Below, piece by piece: positions 1-8,556 of a stretch of 64,000 nucleotides of DNA. The DNA lies in assembly GCA_016790075.1 (NCBI GenBank), contig JAEUPP010000039.1, forward strand, positions 310,001 to 374,000, read 5' to 3'. The stretch is from Rhodanobacteraceae bacterium. GTDB lineage: Bacteria > Pseudomonadota > Gammaproteobacteria > Xanthomonadales > Rhodanobacteraceae. How positions within the stretch are numbered: position 1 is the first letter of the stretch; every line of letters begins with the position of its first letter. The notes beneath the pieces are model-generated. The model saw nothing but the letters and a program-made list of their open reading frames with translations, searched no databases and was not told the origin of the DNA. Both the position numbers and the translations under genes were made by a program.

Positions 1-77
1 TACGAATAAGCCAAGGCCGCAACCGCCAGAACATTGCAGCGAAAGATAAAACGCGCATTTGTACATTGCCGTGCCAC
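1..77 (-). CDS. possible 5' end of a divergent gene, cut by the window edge
   Basis: The bases on the minus strand just inside the left edge are open in all three frames. In one frame a GTG at 77-75 is followed by codons reading toward a short hydrophobic stretch (VLAVAALAYS) that looks like a signal peptide. An ATG at 58-56 opens another frame. No ribosome binding site decides between them and the rest of the gene is outside the window, so this is only a suggestion that a divergent exported protein begins here. Confidence 0.18.
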   Translation of the reverse strand, partial: MARQCTNARFIFRCNVLAVAALAYS

Positions 78-132
78 ACAAAACGCAACCTGAACCGAAT
101 GTTAGCCCCGCGTTAACAGCGGCTTCCTGCGT

Positions 133-161
133 TTGACAGCTCCGCTTTTGCCCGTTAGGGT
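133..161 (+). promoter_or_regulatory. sigma70-type promoter upstream of the cell-wall hydrolase
   Basis: A perfect -35 hexamer TTGACA (133-138) is followed after 17 bases by TAGGGT (156-161), an acceptable -10. Transcription would start near 168 and give a leader of about 335 bases before the hydrolase start at 503. The call rests on the hexamers and spacing only. Confidence 0.5.
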
Positions 162-179
162 GCGCCTCACCAAATCCTA

Positions 180-297
180 GCGGGTCGCCATTCCCGCACT
201 CAGAACCGGGTCGAAAGACCCAGCAACCAGATCTCGCGAAGCGTAAGTATTCGGATCGCGAGGTTGTTGGTGGCCGGAGTTTGACTTTACGGCCACC
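180..297 (+). promoter_or_regulatory. candidate structured RNA leader (four consecutive hairpins)
   Basis: Four stem-loops follow one another directly after the predicted promoter. They are GCGGG 180-184 with CCCGC 193-197; GGGTC 208-212 with GACCC 217-221 around a GAAA (GNRA) tetraloop; CTCGCGA 233-239 with TCGCGAG 256-262, extended by CCAGCAAC (about 220-227) with GTTGTTGG (263-270) across a bulge; and GGTGGCCG 269-276 with CGGCCACC 290-297. I do not recognise a known riboswitch class. The stretch 298-484 holds no gene that I can see. It could be a cis-regulatory leader of the hydrolase or a separate small RNA. Confidence 0.4.
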
Positions 298-502
298 CTG
301 GTTAGGTGCTTTCGCCCGGAAGGCGGAGGCTAGATAAACCGGTCGTCAGCCCGCGCAGGCCCTGAACGGGGCGAGTAATAGCGCCCGGCCCGGCCACGCC
401 GCATAACCCAGAAGGCGCGGCGCAACCGACATTCCGGAACCCAAAACGCCAGCGTCGCCCAGACCTGTCGCGCCCAAGGACCGTGTGCACGGAGGTATGA
501 GA

Positions 503-940
503 ATGAAGCTGGGCCTGCTGCTCTGGATGACTTCGGTCATGCCGCAACCTATCGCCGATCAGACCTGTCTGGCGGCAACCGTTTATCTTGAGGCCCGCGG
601 CGAATCGATTCGCGGCCAGATGGCCGTCGCCGAGGTCGGCTTGCACCGACTGGATGACGGCCGCTGGGGCAAGAGCCTGTGTGAGGTGCTAAAGGCGCCA
701 CGTCAATTCGCATTGTCCATTACTAGCAAAAATTACGAAATTGACAATATGGAAGCGTGGACAAAAGCATGGCTTGTCGCCAGCACCACGCGTAACGCAT
801 GGCTGCTTCCCGAGAACCTGCGCGTGCGCGTCGTACCGGGCGCAAGTCACTTCGTCGCCAATTACGCCGAGCCGCAAAGCTGGGCGCTCGGTCGCCCGGT
901 CGCAATCATCGGCCCGCATCGCTTCTACTCGCTGAACTGA
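503..940 (+). CDS. SleB-type cell wall hydrolase (Hydrolase_2)
   Basis: This 145-residue protein matches the core of the SleB/CwlJ hydrolase family, which cleaves peptidoglycan. The signature is the N-terminal CLAATVYLEARGES segment (residues 22-35), with the family's conserved glutamate, followed by QMAVAEVGLHR and a GASHFV motif near the C terminus. The start was set at ATG 503 because GGAGG at 491-495 lies seven bases upstream. A GTG at 485 would add six residues but has no such site. A short hydrophobic N terminus suggests export to the periplasm. The gene follows a long, apparently structured leader, so its expression may be controlled after transcription starts. Confidence 0.82.
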   Translation: MKLGLLLWMTSVMPQPIADQTCLAATVYLEARGESIRGQMAVAEVGLHRLDDGRWGKSLCEVLKAPRQFALSITSKNYEIDNMEAWTKAWLVASTTRNAWLLPENLRVRVVPGASHFVANYAEPQSWALGRPVAIIGPHRFYSLN

Positions 941-1209
941 TCAATCCCGCGTCACCTCAGCGCAGCAGCCCCCTGCACTGGGGAATCCAACACTACCTTA
1001 CGAGCGATCCTGCGCAAAAACGGCTTTGCCAGCTCCGCATGAAGTCAGGTGGCTGAGCATGACGCCCCTCCTAGTGCGCTCGCACAACCTGTCGCGTTTG
1101 CTACCATCAGGCCTTGCGGCATGACCATGACCGCAGCGCCGGCCTTGCGCTGCTGCGGTCGCGCGCTTGAGTCAAACAACGACATGTTTTCGCGGCAGGC
1201 AGAGGGCTG

Positions 1210-2394
1210 ATGGAATCGCTATACCGGCGCGTGCGCGAGCTTGATCCCAGGGCCGCCGCTGACGCCCTGCACGACGAAAACGACAGCACCGTAGCCGCCG
1301 TACTGGCGCAGCTGAATCCCGGGCAGGCGGTCGAGATCCTGGAAGAATTCCCGCCAACACGGCGCGAGCGCATTGCCGCCGCCAACAGCGCGGGCGAACA
1401 GTGGCTGGAGGATGTAGCCTGGCCCGAGTCCAGCGTGGGCCGGCTCATGGAAAAACCCAGCGCCGTATTCTCACCGGGCACACGTATCCATGAAGCGATC
1501 GAGGTACTGCGCGAAGCGGTCAAGCAGACCCTGATCACCTATCTGTACGTACTCGATCGCGAAGACCGGCTCGTTGGCGTAGTCGCATTCCGCGAACTGC
1601 TGTTTGCCAATCCGCAGGACACGCTGGCCGAAGTAATGATCCACTCACCATTTGCATTGCGCGGCGATATGGACCTCATCGACGCGATGCATGCCGTGGT
1701 CACACGGCACTACCCGGTTTACCCGGTCTGCGATACCGAAGGTCACCTGATCGGCGTGGTACGCGGCTCGGTACTGTTTGAACAGCAGGCCTTCGAGATC
1801 AGCGCGCAGGCCGGCGCGATGGTCGGCGTCGAGAAAGAAGAGCGCGCCGCAACACCATGGCTGCGTGCGTTGCGATTCCGCCATCCCTGGTTGCAGCTCA
1901 ATCTGCTCACCGCCTTCATTGCCGCTGCGACCGTTGGCCTGTTTCAGGACACGGTCAATCGCATCGTGCTGCTTGCGATCTTCATTCCGGTACTGTCGGG
2001 CCAATGCAGCAACACCGGTTGCCAGTCCCTCGCCGTAACCTTGCGCGGTATGACGCTAGGCGAAGTCCGCAGCGCCCAGGCCGCGGCCCTGATGGCCAAG
2101 GAAGCCCTGCTCGGTTTTGCGAACGGAGCGCTCACCGGCGTGGTGGCGGCGATTGCCATGTTCGTCATGGCTCATCTGCAGAATCATTCACAACCCTTCA
2201 CGCTCGCGCTCATCACGTTCGCTGCAATGACCGCAAGCTGCGCCGCCTCGGGCGTCGCTGGCGCCGCTGTGCCGCTGGTACTCAAACGACTCGGCGCCGA
2301 CCCCGCTACGGCCTCAAGCATTTTCCTGACCACGGCGACCGACGTCGTCAGCATGGGCCTGTTTCTCGGCCTCGCCAGCGCATTTGTCACCTGA
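1210..2394 (+). CDS. mgtE: magnesium transporter MgtE
   Basis: The 394-residue protein has the three MgtE parts in order: an N-terminal helical MgtE_N domain (about 1-85), a pair of CBS domains that sense Mg2+ (about 90-205), and a five-helix membrane domain (about 235-394) forming the inner-membrane Mg2+ channel. The membrane signature reads QCSNTGCQSLAVTLRG (roughly 268-283), aligning with the usual GNxGTQ pore segment but with two cysteines. The protein is shorter than the common 450 residues, mainly in the N domain. It is followed ten bases later by a convergent glycosyltransferase gene. No Mg2+ leader was recognised in the 269 bases upstream. Confidence 0.92.
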   Translation: MESLYRRVRELDPRAAADALHDENDSTVAAVLAQLNPGQAVEILEEFPPTRRERIAAANSAGEQWLEDVAWPESSVGRLMEKPSAVFSPGTRIHEAIEVLREAVKQTLITYLYVLDREDRLVGVVAFRELLFANPQDTLAEVMIHSPFALRGDMDLIDAMHAVVTRHYPVYPVCDTEGHLIGVVRGSVLFEQQAFEISAQAGAMVGVEKEERAATPWLRALRFRHPWLQLNLLTAFIAAATVGLFQDTVNRIVLLAIFIPVLSGQCSNTGCQSLAVTLRGMTLGEVRSAQAAALMAKEALLGFANGALTGVVAAIAMFVMAHLQNHSQPFTLALITFAAMTASCAASGVAGAAVPLVLKRLGADPATASSIFLTTATDVVSMGLFLGLASAFVT

Positions 2395-2403
2395 GCACGC
2401 GCT

Positions 2404-3384
2404 TCAGCGCAGGCCGAACCAGCGCTTGGGCAGAAACAGTTTGAGCGCGCGTTCGGCACTCTTGCGCCGCAGTCCCGGTTCGCGCAGACCGCGCCAGATC
2501 GGCCCCAGCCACTGGCGTCGCGGACGGTCGAGAATGGCAAGGCGAGCGTCAGCTTCTATGCGATAGATACGTACTACGCACTCGGCAAGTCGGCGGCGCT
2601 GCGGCGGCAACTCAGGCAACTGGGCAATCGCCGCTTCGATGTCGTCTGCAACATCACGGTACATGCGTACGGTGCGCTCGTAGCGGCGGCGAAAGCGCTC
2701 CGGCGTATCGTCATGACGCGCGAAGATCCAATTGCCCAGGCTGTCGGGGTTCTGCCGATAGTCAATCAGGGCTTCACTCAGGCAGAGACCGCGTCCTAGC
2801 AGTGCGGCGCGCAGGGTCAGGATATTGTCTTCGGCACTCGCCCGCAGCGGACCGAAGCGATCGAACACTTCGCGGCGGATCGCGAGGCTGGCGCCGAGCA
2901 ACGTTGCAAGCTTGCCGGCGCGCACAAAGTAGTCCAGACCGAACTCGGCCGGCATGTGCCGGACCCCGCGCCGCAACGACGCACCTGCCATGTCGATTTC
3001 GTCGACTACCGAACCGAGCGCATAGGCATCGGGGTTTGCCGCAAATGCCGCGCGCGTCCCGGCCACACGCTGCGGCCGGGACAAGTCGTCGCCAGCCATG
3101 ATGACAAAAATGCTGCCACTCGCGAGTGCAAACAGCTCGCTCAAGTGAGCCGCAACACCGCGGTTCTGCGCGCACTGACGCACGATGACGCGATGCGGAC
3201 CCGCATAGCCGGCAAGATGGCGCTGCGCGCACGCGAAAGTGTCGTCCGGCGAGCAGTCGTCGGAAACGATGATTTCACAGGGTTCCGTCTGGGCGAGCGC
3301 TGCATCGATGGCCGCGACGATGGTATCGGCAGCACGGTAGGCGATCAGCAGCACACTGACGGCGAAATCGGGGATCGTGCTCAT
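2404..3384 (-). CDS. glycosyltransferase family 2 protein
   Basis: This 326-residue protein has a GT-A fold beginning with the typical family 2 strand VSVLLIAYRAADT, then the nucleotide-sugar binding segment SDDCSPDDT (about residues 40-48) and a metal-binding MAGDD motif near residue 95. It should move a sugar from a nucleotide donor to an unknown acceptor at the cytoplasmic membrane, probably for a polysaccharide or lipid-linked glycan. The open frame runs 100 codons further upstream, but that part overlaps the divergent tatD gene, so ATG 3384 was chosen. The C terminus is rich in arginine and tryptophan. No other glycan genes are adjacent. Confidence 0.85.
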   Translation of the reverse strand: MSTIPDFAVSVLLIAYRAADTIVAAIDAALAQTEPCEIIVSDDCSPDDTFACAQRHLAGYAGPHRVIVRQCAQNRGVAAHLSELFALASGSIFVIMAGDDLSRPQRVAGTRAAFAANPDAYALGSVVDEIDMAGASLRRGVRHMPAEFGLDYFVRAGKLATLLGASLAIRREVFDRFGPLRASAEDNILTLRAALLGRGLCLSEALIDYRQNPDSLGNWIFARHDDTPERFRRRYERTVRMYRDVADDIEAAIAQLPELPPQRRRLAECVVRIYRIEADARLAILDRPRRQWLGPIWRGLREPGLRRKSAERALKLFLPKRWFGLR

Positions 3385-3481
3385 GGCAAGAAGGTGACGT
3401 AAAACTCCAAGTCTATACGGCCGTCCCTGGACACACGAGCGCGCTTGCACCGCGCACAAGTGGAACGCCAGACTGGGACCT

Positions 3482-4309
3482 ATGAACGCGCCATCCTTGT
3501 CCCTGATCGACAGCCATTGCCATCTCGACTCGGCAGAGTTCGACCCGGACCGCGACGCCGTCGTAGCACGCGCACGTGCCGCCGGCATCACCGGACAGGT
3601 GATCCCGGCGATACGTGCCGAGGACTGGCCTGCACTGGCCGCGCTGTGTGCACGCACCCCGGGGCTGCATGCCGCCTTCGGCATGCACCCGCTGTACCTG
3701 GCCGAGCATCGCGACGAACACCTCGTGCTGCTGCGCGAGCGTCTGGCGCAGGGGCCGGCAGTCGCCGTGGGTGAATGCGGCCTCGACTATTTCGCACCGG
3801 GACTTGCCGTCGACGCGCAGCGGCATTTCTTTCATGCCCAGCTCGCGCTTGCACGCGCCTTTGGCCTGCCGGTTATCGTGCACGCGCGCCGCGCCGTCGA
3901 GGAAGTCATCCACACCTTGCGTGGCTATCCGGGCGTCTGCGGCGTAGTGCACAGCTATTCCGGCAGCGAGGAGCAGGCCAATCAGTTATGGAAAATGGGA
4001 TTTATGCTCGGTATCGGCGGGCCGCTCAGCTATTCACGCGCCCACCGCCTGCGTCGCATCGTCGCCGCCATGCCGCTTGAATTCCTGTTGCTGGAAAGCG
4101 ATGCGCCGGATCAGCCGCTCGCCACCCAGCGCGGCGCGCGCAACGAACCCTCCAGCGTCGCCCTGGTGCTCGAGGAAATCACGGCACTGCGCACGGAATC
4201 GCGCGAAGTCATTGCCGCGGCAACCACGGCCAACGCGCGCCGTCTGTTCAGGCTTGCTGCTGATCCCGCGGCGGCGGCAGCACATCCGGCCTCTTCTTCC
4301 AGCGGCTGA
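3482..4309 (+). CDS. TatD family metal-dependent hydrolase (DNase)
   Basis: This 275-residue TIM-barrel protein carries all the TatD metal ligands: HCHLD near the N terminus, GMHP, GECGLDY, a histidine in VIVHAR, HSYSG and the ESDAPD motif. TatD proteins are Mg2+-dependent 3'-5' exonucleases or deoxyribonucleases that also act in D-tyrosyl-tRNA and DNA repair settings. This one lacks the fully canonical GLD(F/Y)Y spacing of E. coli TatD and looks closer to the YjjV branch, so no symbol is given. Its last 62 bases overlap the convergent DUF6116 gene. It is divergent from the glycosyltransferase. Confidence 0.88.
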   Translation: MNAPSLSLIDSHCHLDSAEFDPDRDAVVARARAAGITGQVIPAIRAEDWPALAALCARTPGLHAAFGMHPLYLAEHRDEHLVLLRERLAQGPAVAVGECGLDYFAPGLAVDAQRHFFHAQLALARAFGLPVIVHARRAVEEVIHTLRGYPGVCGVVHSYSGSEEQANQLWKMGFMLGIGGPLSYSRAHRLRRIVAAMPLEFLLLESDAPDQPLATQRGARNEPSSVALVLEEITALRTESREVIAAATTANARRLFRLAADPAAAAAHPASSSSG

Positions 4310-4481
4310 GCAGCAAGGTCAGCAGCGCCAGCAGAATTTCATCCACAAACGGGATCAGGTCGGGCACGATCAGATCAACCAGAAACAGCACCGCTGTCAG
4401 CAGCAGCAGGCGCGGAAAGCGCAAGCGCTCGGCAAATCCGAGCAAGGGGCCGAGCAGCAACGAACGCACGGGGCTGTTCAA
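4248..4481 (-). CDS. small membrane protein, DUF6116 family
   Basis: The 77-residue protein has two hydrophobic stretches around a conserved LRFPRLLLLTAVLFLVDLI segment and IPDLIPFVDEILL-like residues, ending in a basic tail. This matches the DUF6116 proteins of Lysobacterales, whose function is unknown. The start is TTG at 4481-4479, preceded by GGAGA with seven bases between. The upstream ATG of the longer frame (4601) would overlap tcdA more deeply and add residues unlike the family. The 3' end runs 62 bases antisense into tatD, a true overlap of two convergent genes. Confidence 0.7.
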   Translation of the reverse strand: MNSPVRSLLLGPLLGFAERLRFPRLLLLTAVLFLVDLIVPDLIPFVDEILLALLTLLLSRWKKRPDVLPPPRDQQQA

Positions 4482-4542
4482 GTGGCATTCTCCAGACGCG
4501 GCGACTCTGTCGGCTCGCAGTATGGGGTCCGTGACAAGCGAC

Positions 4543-5337
4543 TCAAGCCCCGCTACGCGCGAGCAAGCGCTCAATGATCCTGCCCGCGGCAACGAGACCA
4601 AACGTCGCCGTCACGTGCATGGCGGCGCCAAGGCCGCTGCCACAATCCAGCCGCAGGGCTTCGTCGGCGCTGGCCGGGCGCGTGCCGCACACGGTGCCGT
4701 CAGCTTGCGGATAGCGCACGTTCTCCAGCGAGAACACCGCTGGCACGCCGAAATAACGATCGCGGTTGCGTGGGAAATGAAAGTCCTGGCGCAGCTTCTT
4801 GCGCACCAGCGACAGCAGGGCATCGTGCTCCGTACGCGACAGATCACGCACCTGGACACGTGTCGCGTCGATACGGCCGCCCGCCGAACCGACGACGACC
4901 AACGGCAGCTTGCGCCGTCGACACCAGGCTATGGTCTCGACCTTGACGCGAAAACTGTCGCAAGCGTCAAGCACAAGGTCGTAGCCACGCCCCAGGAGTT
5001 CATCGAGATTCGACGGCGTCAGGAAGCTCGCGACGCGGTGCAGGCGGATCTCCGGATTGATCGCTAGCGCGCGCTCGGCGAGCACATCGATCTTGGCGCG
5101 GCCAAACTGCCCGTCCAGCGCATGCAACTGGCGGTTCACATTGGACACGCAGACATCGTCTGCATCGATCAGGGTCAACTCGCCCAGACCGCTGCGAACC
5201 AGCGCTTCCACACTCCAGGAGCCAACCCCGCCAACACCGACGACCGCAACATGACAACTGGCCAGCCGCTGCACCGCACCTCGGCCATAGAGACGATCAA
5301 CGCCGCCGAAGCGAGCAGAAAGAACAGATTCGGACAT
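4543..5337 (-). CDS. tcdA: tRNA threonylcarbamoyladenosine dehydratase
   Basis: This 264-residue E1-like (ThiF/MoeB superfamily) protein has the ATP-binding GVGGVGSWSVEAL loop near residues 35-47, the DADDVCVSNVNRQ segment, and the family-specific DACDSFRVK and CGSGLGAAMHV motifs. TcdA (CsdL) uses ATP to cyclise t6A37 of ANN-decoding tRNAs to ct6A in the cytoplasm. Length and motif order are normal for the family. The gene lies upstream of and in the same direction as the DUF6116 gene, with 61 bases between them, so the two may be cotranscribed. Confidence 0.93.
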   Translation of the reverse strand: MSESVLSARFGGVDRLYGRGAVQRLASCHVAVVGVGGVGSWSVEALVRSGLGELTLIDADDVCVSNVNRQLHALDGQFGRAKIDVLAERALAINPEIRLHRVASFLTPSNLDELLGRGYDLVLDACDSFRVKVETIAWCRRRKLPLVVVGSAGGRIDATRVQVRDLSRTEHDALLSLVRKKLRQDFHFPRNRDRYFGVPAVFSLENVRYPQADGTVCGTRPASADEALRLDCGSGLGAAMHVTATFGLVAAGRIIERLLARSGA

Positions 5338-5480
5338 CGCGCGATTCTATCAGCTGCGTGCATCGCGGCACCTGCCCCGGCACCGGCCCGGCTCAAGCAC
5401 AGACTCAGGTCTATGCACGCGTCAGGCTCGCCTGATGCGGCCATCTGCATTAGGCTGCGCCATTTTTCCGGGAGGGGGCC

Positions 5481-5870
5481 ATGCGCTCGTTGCTGATTCT
5501 GATTGCCGGCGCATTGATCGGCGCACTGGTCACATTCAGCATGGCCAATGCGCTGCACCAGCGTAACGCCTGGCAGCGCGGAGTCATGAATCTGCTGCAG
5601 CACCACCTGGGCGAACTGCGCCGGCTGCAGCGCACCGGCAGTTGCTCGGCCACACTCACGGCACCGCACTTGCTGAGAATGGCCCAGACCAGTGCGGACA
5701 TAAGCCCGTCCAGGCCCAACGAAAAACCCGACTATCACGCCCAGGCACAGCGTTTTCTCAGCCTCAACCACCGGCTGGCGACGGAGGCACCTTCCGCATG
5801 CCCAGACCTTGACGCCGCCCTGCAGGAAATCGGCAATGCCTGCCAGGACTGCCACCGGGACTATCGCTGA
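5481..5870 (+). CDS. membrane-anchored cytochrome c'-like protein
   Basis: The 129-residue protein starts with a hydrophobic segment (about 4-22) that could be a signal anchor. It ends with a single haem-binding CQDCH motif in ACQDCHRDYR, only seven residues from the C terminus. A CxxCH at the extreme C terminus of a helical protein is the mark of class II cytochromes (cytochrome c' and b562-like). It should sit in the periplasm and bind one covalent haem, perhaps for electron transfer or NO binding. A strong ribosome site (GGAGGGGG) precedes ATG 5481. The gene ends just before the quorum-sensing operon but has no obvious tie to it. Confidence 0.72.
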   Translation: MRSLLILIAGALIGALVTFSMANALHQRNAWQRGVMNLLQHHLGELRRLQRTGSCSATLTAPHLLRMAQTSADISPSRPNEKPDYHAQAQRFLSLNHRLATEAPSACPDLDAALQEIGNACQDCHRDYR

Positions 5871-6046
5871 ACTTGGCTAAGCAGTTGATTCTAGAAACCA
5901 TAGTCCTGCGTATTGCAGTCCCGGTGCGAAAAACGCCACGACGTGTCCATGTTCCCGACCTCGCACTCGCCCACGATCAGCGCAATTCCACTAGTATCGA
6001 TCCCGTTTCCCAGACCGGCCAACGGCGCCGCACCGCCCGGGCACGC

Positions 6047-7417
6047 ATGAACACGAGTGAGGCCATCCGAATCACTTGCCGCCGTTTCCGCGATCTGTCA
6101 CGGCTCACCTGGTGGTACGCCAAACGCGCCTGGTTGCGCTTCCGGGCCGCGACCTTTACCCGCGCGCGCTATTCCGAACCCAAGATGCGCTGGATGGGGG
6201 CGCTCGGCGTCTTTGGATTTCCTACCTATTATTTCGTCTGGGCCAAACTGCTGCCGCAGCCCTACGAAAACCTCGGCCTGCGCCTGTTTGGCTCGGCACT
6301 ATTCCTGCCGCTGATGCTTGTCCGTTTCTGGCCGTCGCGGCTGCGCGCCTGGTTGCCGCTGTACTGGTATCTCGGCATGACGTTCGCACTACCGTTCTTC
6401 TTCTCGTACATGCTGCTTCAGAACGGCAATAGCGTTGCGTGGCTGCTGTCGCACCTGATATCAGTGTTCCTCATGGTGATGCTGTTTGACATGGGCAGCT
6501 TTATCGTGACCGGTGTAATCGGCACGCTGTTTGCCGTATTCGCCTATCTGCTGGCGCCGGCGCAACCGTTGGCAGTCGATGCATTGCTGGCGTACTCGCC
6601 GATCTGGGCATTCGCCATCGTCTCCGGCTCTGTATTCAGCATTTCCCACAGCATCAGCAACCAGGCGCGTATCGACGCTATCATCGCCGCGAGCAACAAC
6701 ATCGCGCACGAGCTACGTACGCCGCTGGCCGCAGTGCGCATTGCGACACAGGCGGTCGATCGCTTCCTGCCGCTACTGGCCGACTCGCATCGCAAGGCTC
6801 TTGAGGCGCGCCTTAGCGTGCCAGAACTGCGCGAGTCGCAGCTCAATCGCCTATCCAAAGCCATGGAGACCATAGGTCGCGAGGTCGAGCACGCCAACAC
6901 GGTGATCGACATGCTGCTCGTCGCCGCGCGCCCCATTGGTGAGCAGCAGACCGAAATGGTCTCGGCGCGCGAATGTGTACATGAGGCACTGGACCGCTAT
7001 CCTTTTGGATCACAGCACGAGCGCAGCCGCGTCACCATCGGCGTCGCAGACGACTTCCAGTTTAGCGGGTCGCGTCTGCTACTGGTCCACGTGCTGTTCA
7101 ATTTAATCAAAAATAGTTTGTTCCACACTGCTCGGGCGGGAAAAGGTACCATTGTATTGAGTATCCACGCCGACGAAGGAGGCCAGCGCGTGGTTTGTCA
7201 CGATAGCGGCCCTGGTATACCGCCCGACGTGCTACCGCACATATTCGAGCGTTTTTATTCCAGCGCCACTGACTACAGCACCGGCCTCGGCGTAGGCCTT
7301 TCATTCGTGCGCACCGCGCTCGAACACATGGGCGCAACGATAATATGCCGCTCGACCTACGGCGAATTCACCGAATTCACAATCGTTTTTCCAAGCCTTT
7401 TAGGGAGGGAAACGTAA
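6047..7417 (+). CDS. CqsS/LqsS-type autoinducer sensor histidine kinase
   Basis: This 456-residue kinase belongs to the family that senses alpha-hydroxyketones. Residues 40-66 carry the family hallmark RYSEPKMRWMGALGVFGFP-Y. Six membrane helices follow (about 50-200) with almost no periplasmic domain. The cytoplasmic part has the H box NNIAHELRTPLAAV with phosphorylated H221, an N box (NLIKNSLFH), and G boxes (DSGPGIPP, GVGLSFV). Unlike Vibrio CqsS it has no fused receiver, so it resembles Legionella LqsS. The start at ATG 6047 was chosen because the family begins close to there. The frame is open back to 5873. Its TAA overlaps the regulator's ATG by one base (TAATG), so translation is probably coupled. 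Confidence 0.88.
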   Translation: MNTSEAIRITCRRFRDLSRLTWWYAKRAWLRFRAATFTRARYSEPKMRWMGALGVFGFPTYYFVWAKLLPQPYENLGLRLFGSALFLPLMLVRFWPSRLRAWLPLYWYLGMTFALPFFFSYMLLQNGNSVAWLLSHLISVFLMVMLFDMGSFIVTGVIGTLFAVFAYLLAPAQPLAVDALLAYSPIWAFAIVSGSVFSISHSISNQARIDAIIAASNNIAHELRTPLAAVRIATQAVDRFLPLLADSHRKALEARLSVPELRESQLNRLSKAMETIGREVEHANTVIDMLLVAARPIGEQQTEMVSARECVHEALDRYPFGSQHERSRVTIGVADDFQFSGSRLLLVHVLFNLIKNSLFHTARAGKGTIVLSIHADEGGQRVVCHDSGPGIPPDVLPHIFERFYSSATDYSTGLGVGLSFVRTALEHMGATIICRSTYGEFTEFTIVFPSLLGRET

Positions 7418-8442
7418 TGCTGCCCGGCACCGGCGCCATCCCTCCTTTCTACTTTCCGACCACGACCGTCCTCGTGGACGACCACGAGGAATACCTCGAC
7501 GTCGTCCCCCTGATGCTCGACCCCATGCTGCGCCTGCGCCCGTTCAGCTCACCGCGCATGGCGCTAGCGGCGCTCGGTAGCGCCGGCAGCCGCCCCGTAC
7601 CGGGCGGTGGTTGGCTCTATCGTTGGAAAGATCGGCCCTCGCAAACCCAGGAGCTGGTTGCCCTGGACGTCGACTCGATACACCGCATCGTGTACGACCC
7701 GGAGCGATTCTCGGAAGTCTCCGTACTCGTTGTGGACTACTTCATGCCCGAGATGGACGGAGTCACGTTTTGCAAGCGCCTCAACAACCCGCTGATTGGC
7801 AAGATACTGCTGACCGGCCGAGCGGAAGATTCCGTCGCGATCGAGGCCTTCAATTCGGGCGTTATCGACCGCTTCATCCGCAAGAGCGACCCCAAGGCCA
7901 TGGCCAAGCTCGAGGTCGCGATCCGCGAACTGCAACAGCGCTATTTCGAGCGCGCCGGCGCTTTTGTTGCCGAAACCCTCGCCATGGGACGCTTCAGCTT
8001 CCTGCGCGACCCGGCATTCCGCGGTGTGTTCGACTCAGTAGTGGCAACCTTCCAGCCAATCGAGTCCTATGTGGTCTGCAACCCGACCGGTGTGCTGATG
8101 CTTGACGCCTGGGGAGTCGGGCGCTTCCTGATGGTCCAGACCGACGATGACCTGCGCGAACAGCACGACATCGCTGAAGACCGCGGCGCACCAGATACCG
8201 TCCTACGCGCGCTGCGCTCCGGCAGTGCCCTGCCCTGGTTCTGGTCCAGTGGCGGTTTCTACAGCCCACAAATCACAAACCCCACGGCGAACCTGTTTCC
8301 GGCAACTGCCATACAGGGCGAAAATTGCTACTACTTCAGTCTTATCGACCACCTGGACCCGCTGCAGCTTACGCACGTGAAATCGTACAGAATTTGGCTA
8401 CGCGAACAGGACAACATCGACATCCCGCCTCGCGCGGGCTGA
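7417..8442 (+). CDS. LqsR-type response regulator
   Basis: The 341-residue protein starts with a receiver domain of unusual layout. It has an acidic pair in VDDHEE (D21, D22), then some 75 residues including an inserted loop, then the phosphoacceptor in LVVDYFMPEMDG (D107), a threonine in LLTGRA (T133) and a lysine in IRKSD (K156). The remaining 180 residues show no DNA-binding motif that I can recognise. This arrangement fits Legionella LqsR, which receives phosphate from the Lqs kinases. The start at ATG 7417 overlaps the kinase stop by one base, and GGGAGGG at 7403-7409 is its ribosome site. It is the presumed direct partner of the kinase. Confidence 0.83.
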   Translation: MLPGTGAIPPFYFPTTTVLVDDHEEYLDVVPLMLDPMLRLRPFSSPRMALAALGSAGSRPVPGGGWLYRWKDRPSQTQELVALDVDSIHRIVYDPERFSEVSVLVVDYFMPEMDGVTFCKRLNNPLIGKILLTGRAEDSVAIEAFNSGVIDRFIRKSDPKAMAKLEVAIRELQQRYFERAGAFVAETLAMGRFSFLRDPAFRGVFDSVVATFQPIESYVVCNPTGVLMLDAWGVGRFLMVQTDDDLREQHDIAEDRGAPDTVLRALRSGSALPWFWSSGGFYSPQITNPTANLFPATAIQGENCYYFSLIDHLDPLQLTHVKSYRIWLREQDNIDIPPRAG

Positions 8443-8556
8443 TCGGCTGCTAGCCTGATGGTCCACCCATACCCTGAGAAAACCCCCGCTCGATTCTGCC
8501 GCGAGGCTTGATGAGATGAGCAGATCTGAGGGCGGCAGCGCTACCAAACCCAGCGA

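Noticed and set aside
180-300. Known riboswitch (c-di-GMP-I, SAM, cobalamin) in the first leader
   Set aside because: A GAAA tetraloop is present but the class-defining conserved strings of these riboswitches were not found, so only a generic structured leader is claimed.
3385-3684. N-terminal extension of the glycosyltransferase
   Set aside because: It would overlap the start of the divergent tatD gene. The family begins at ATG 3384.
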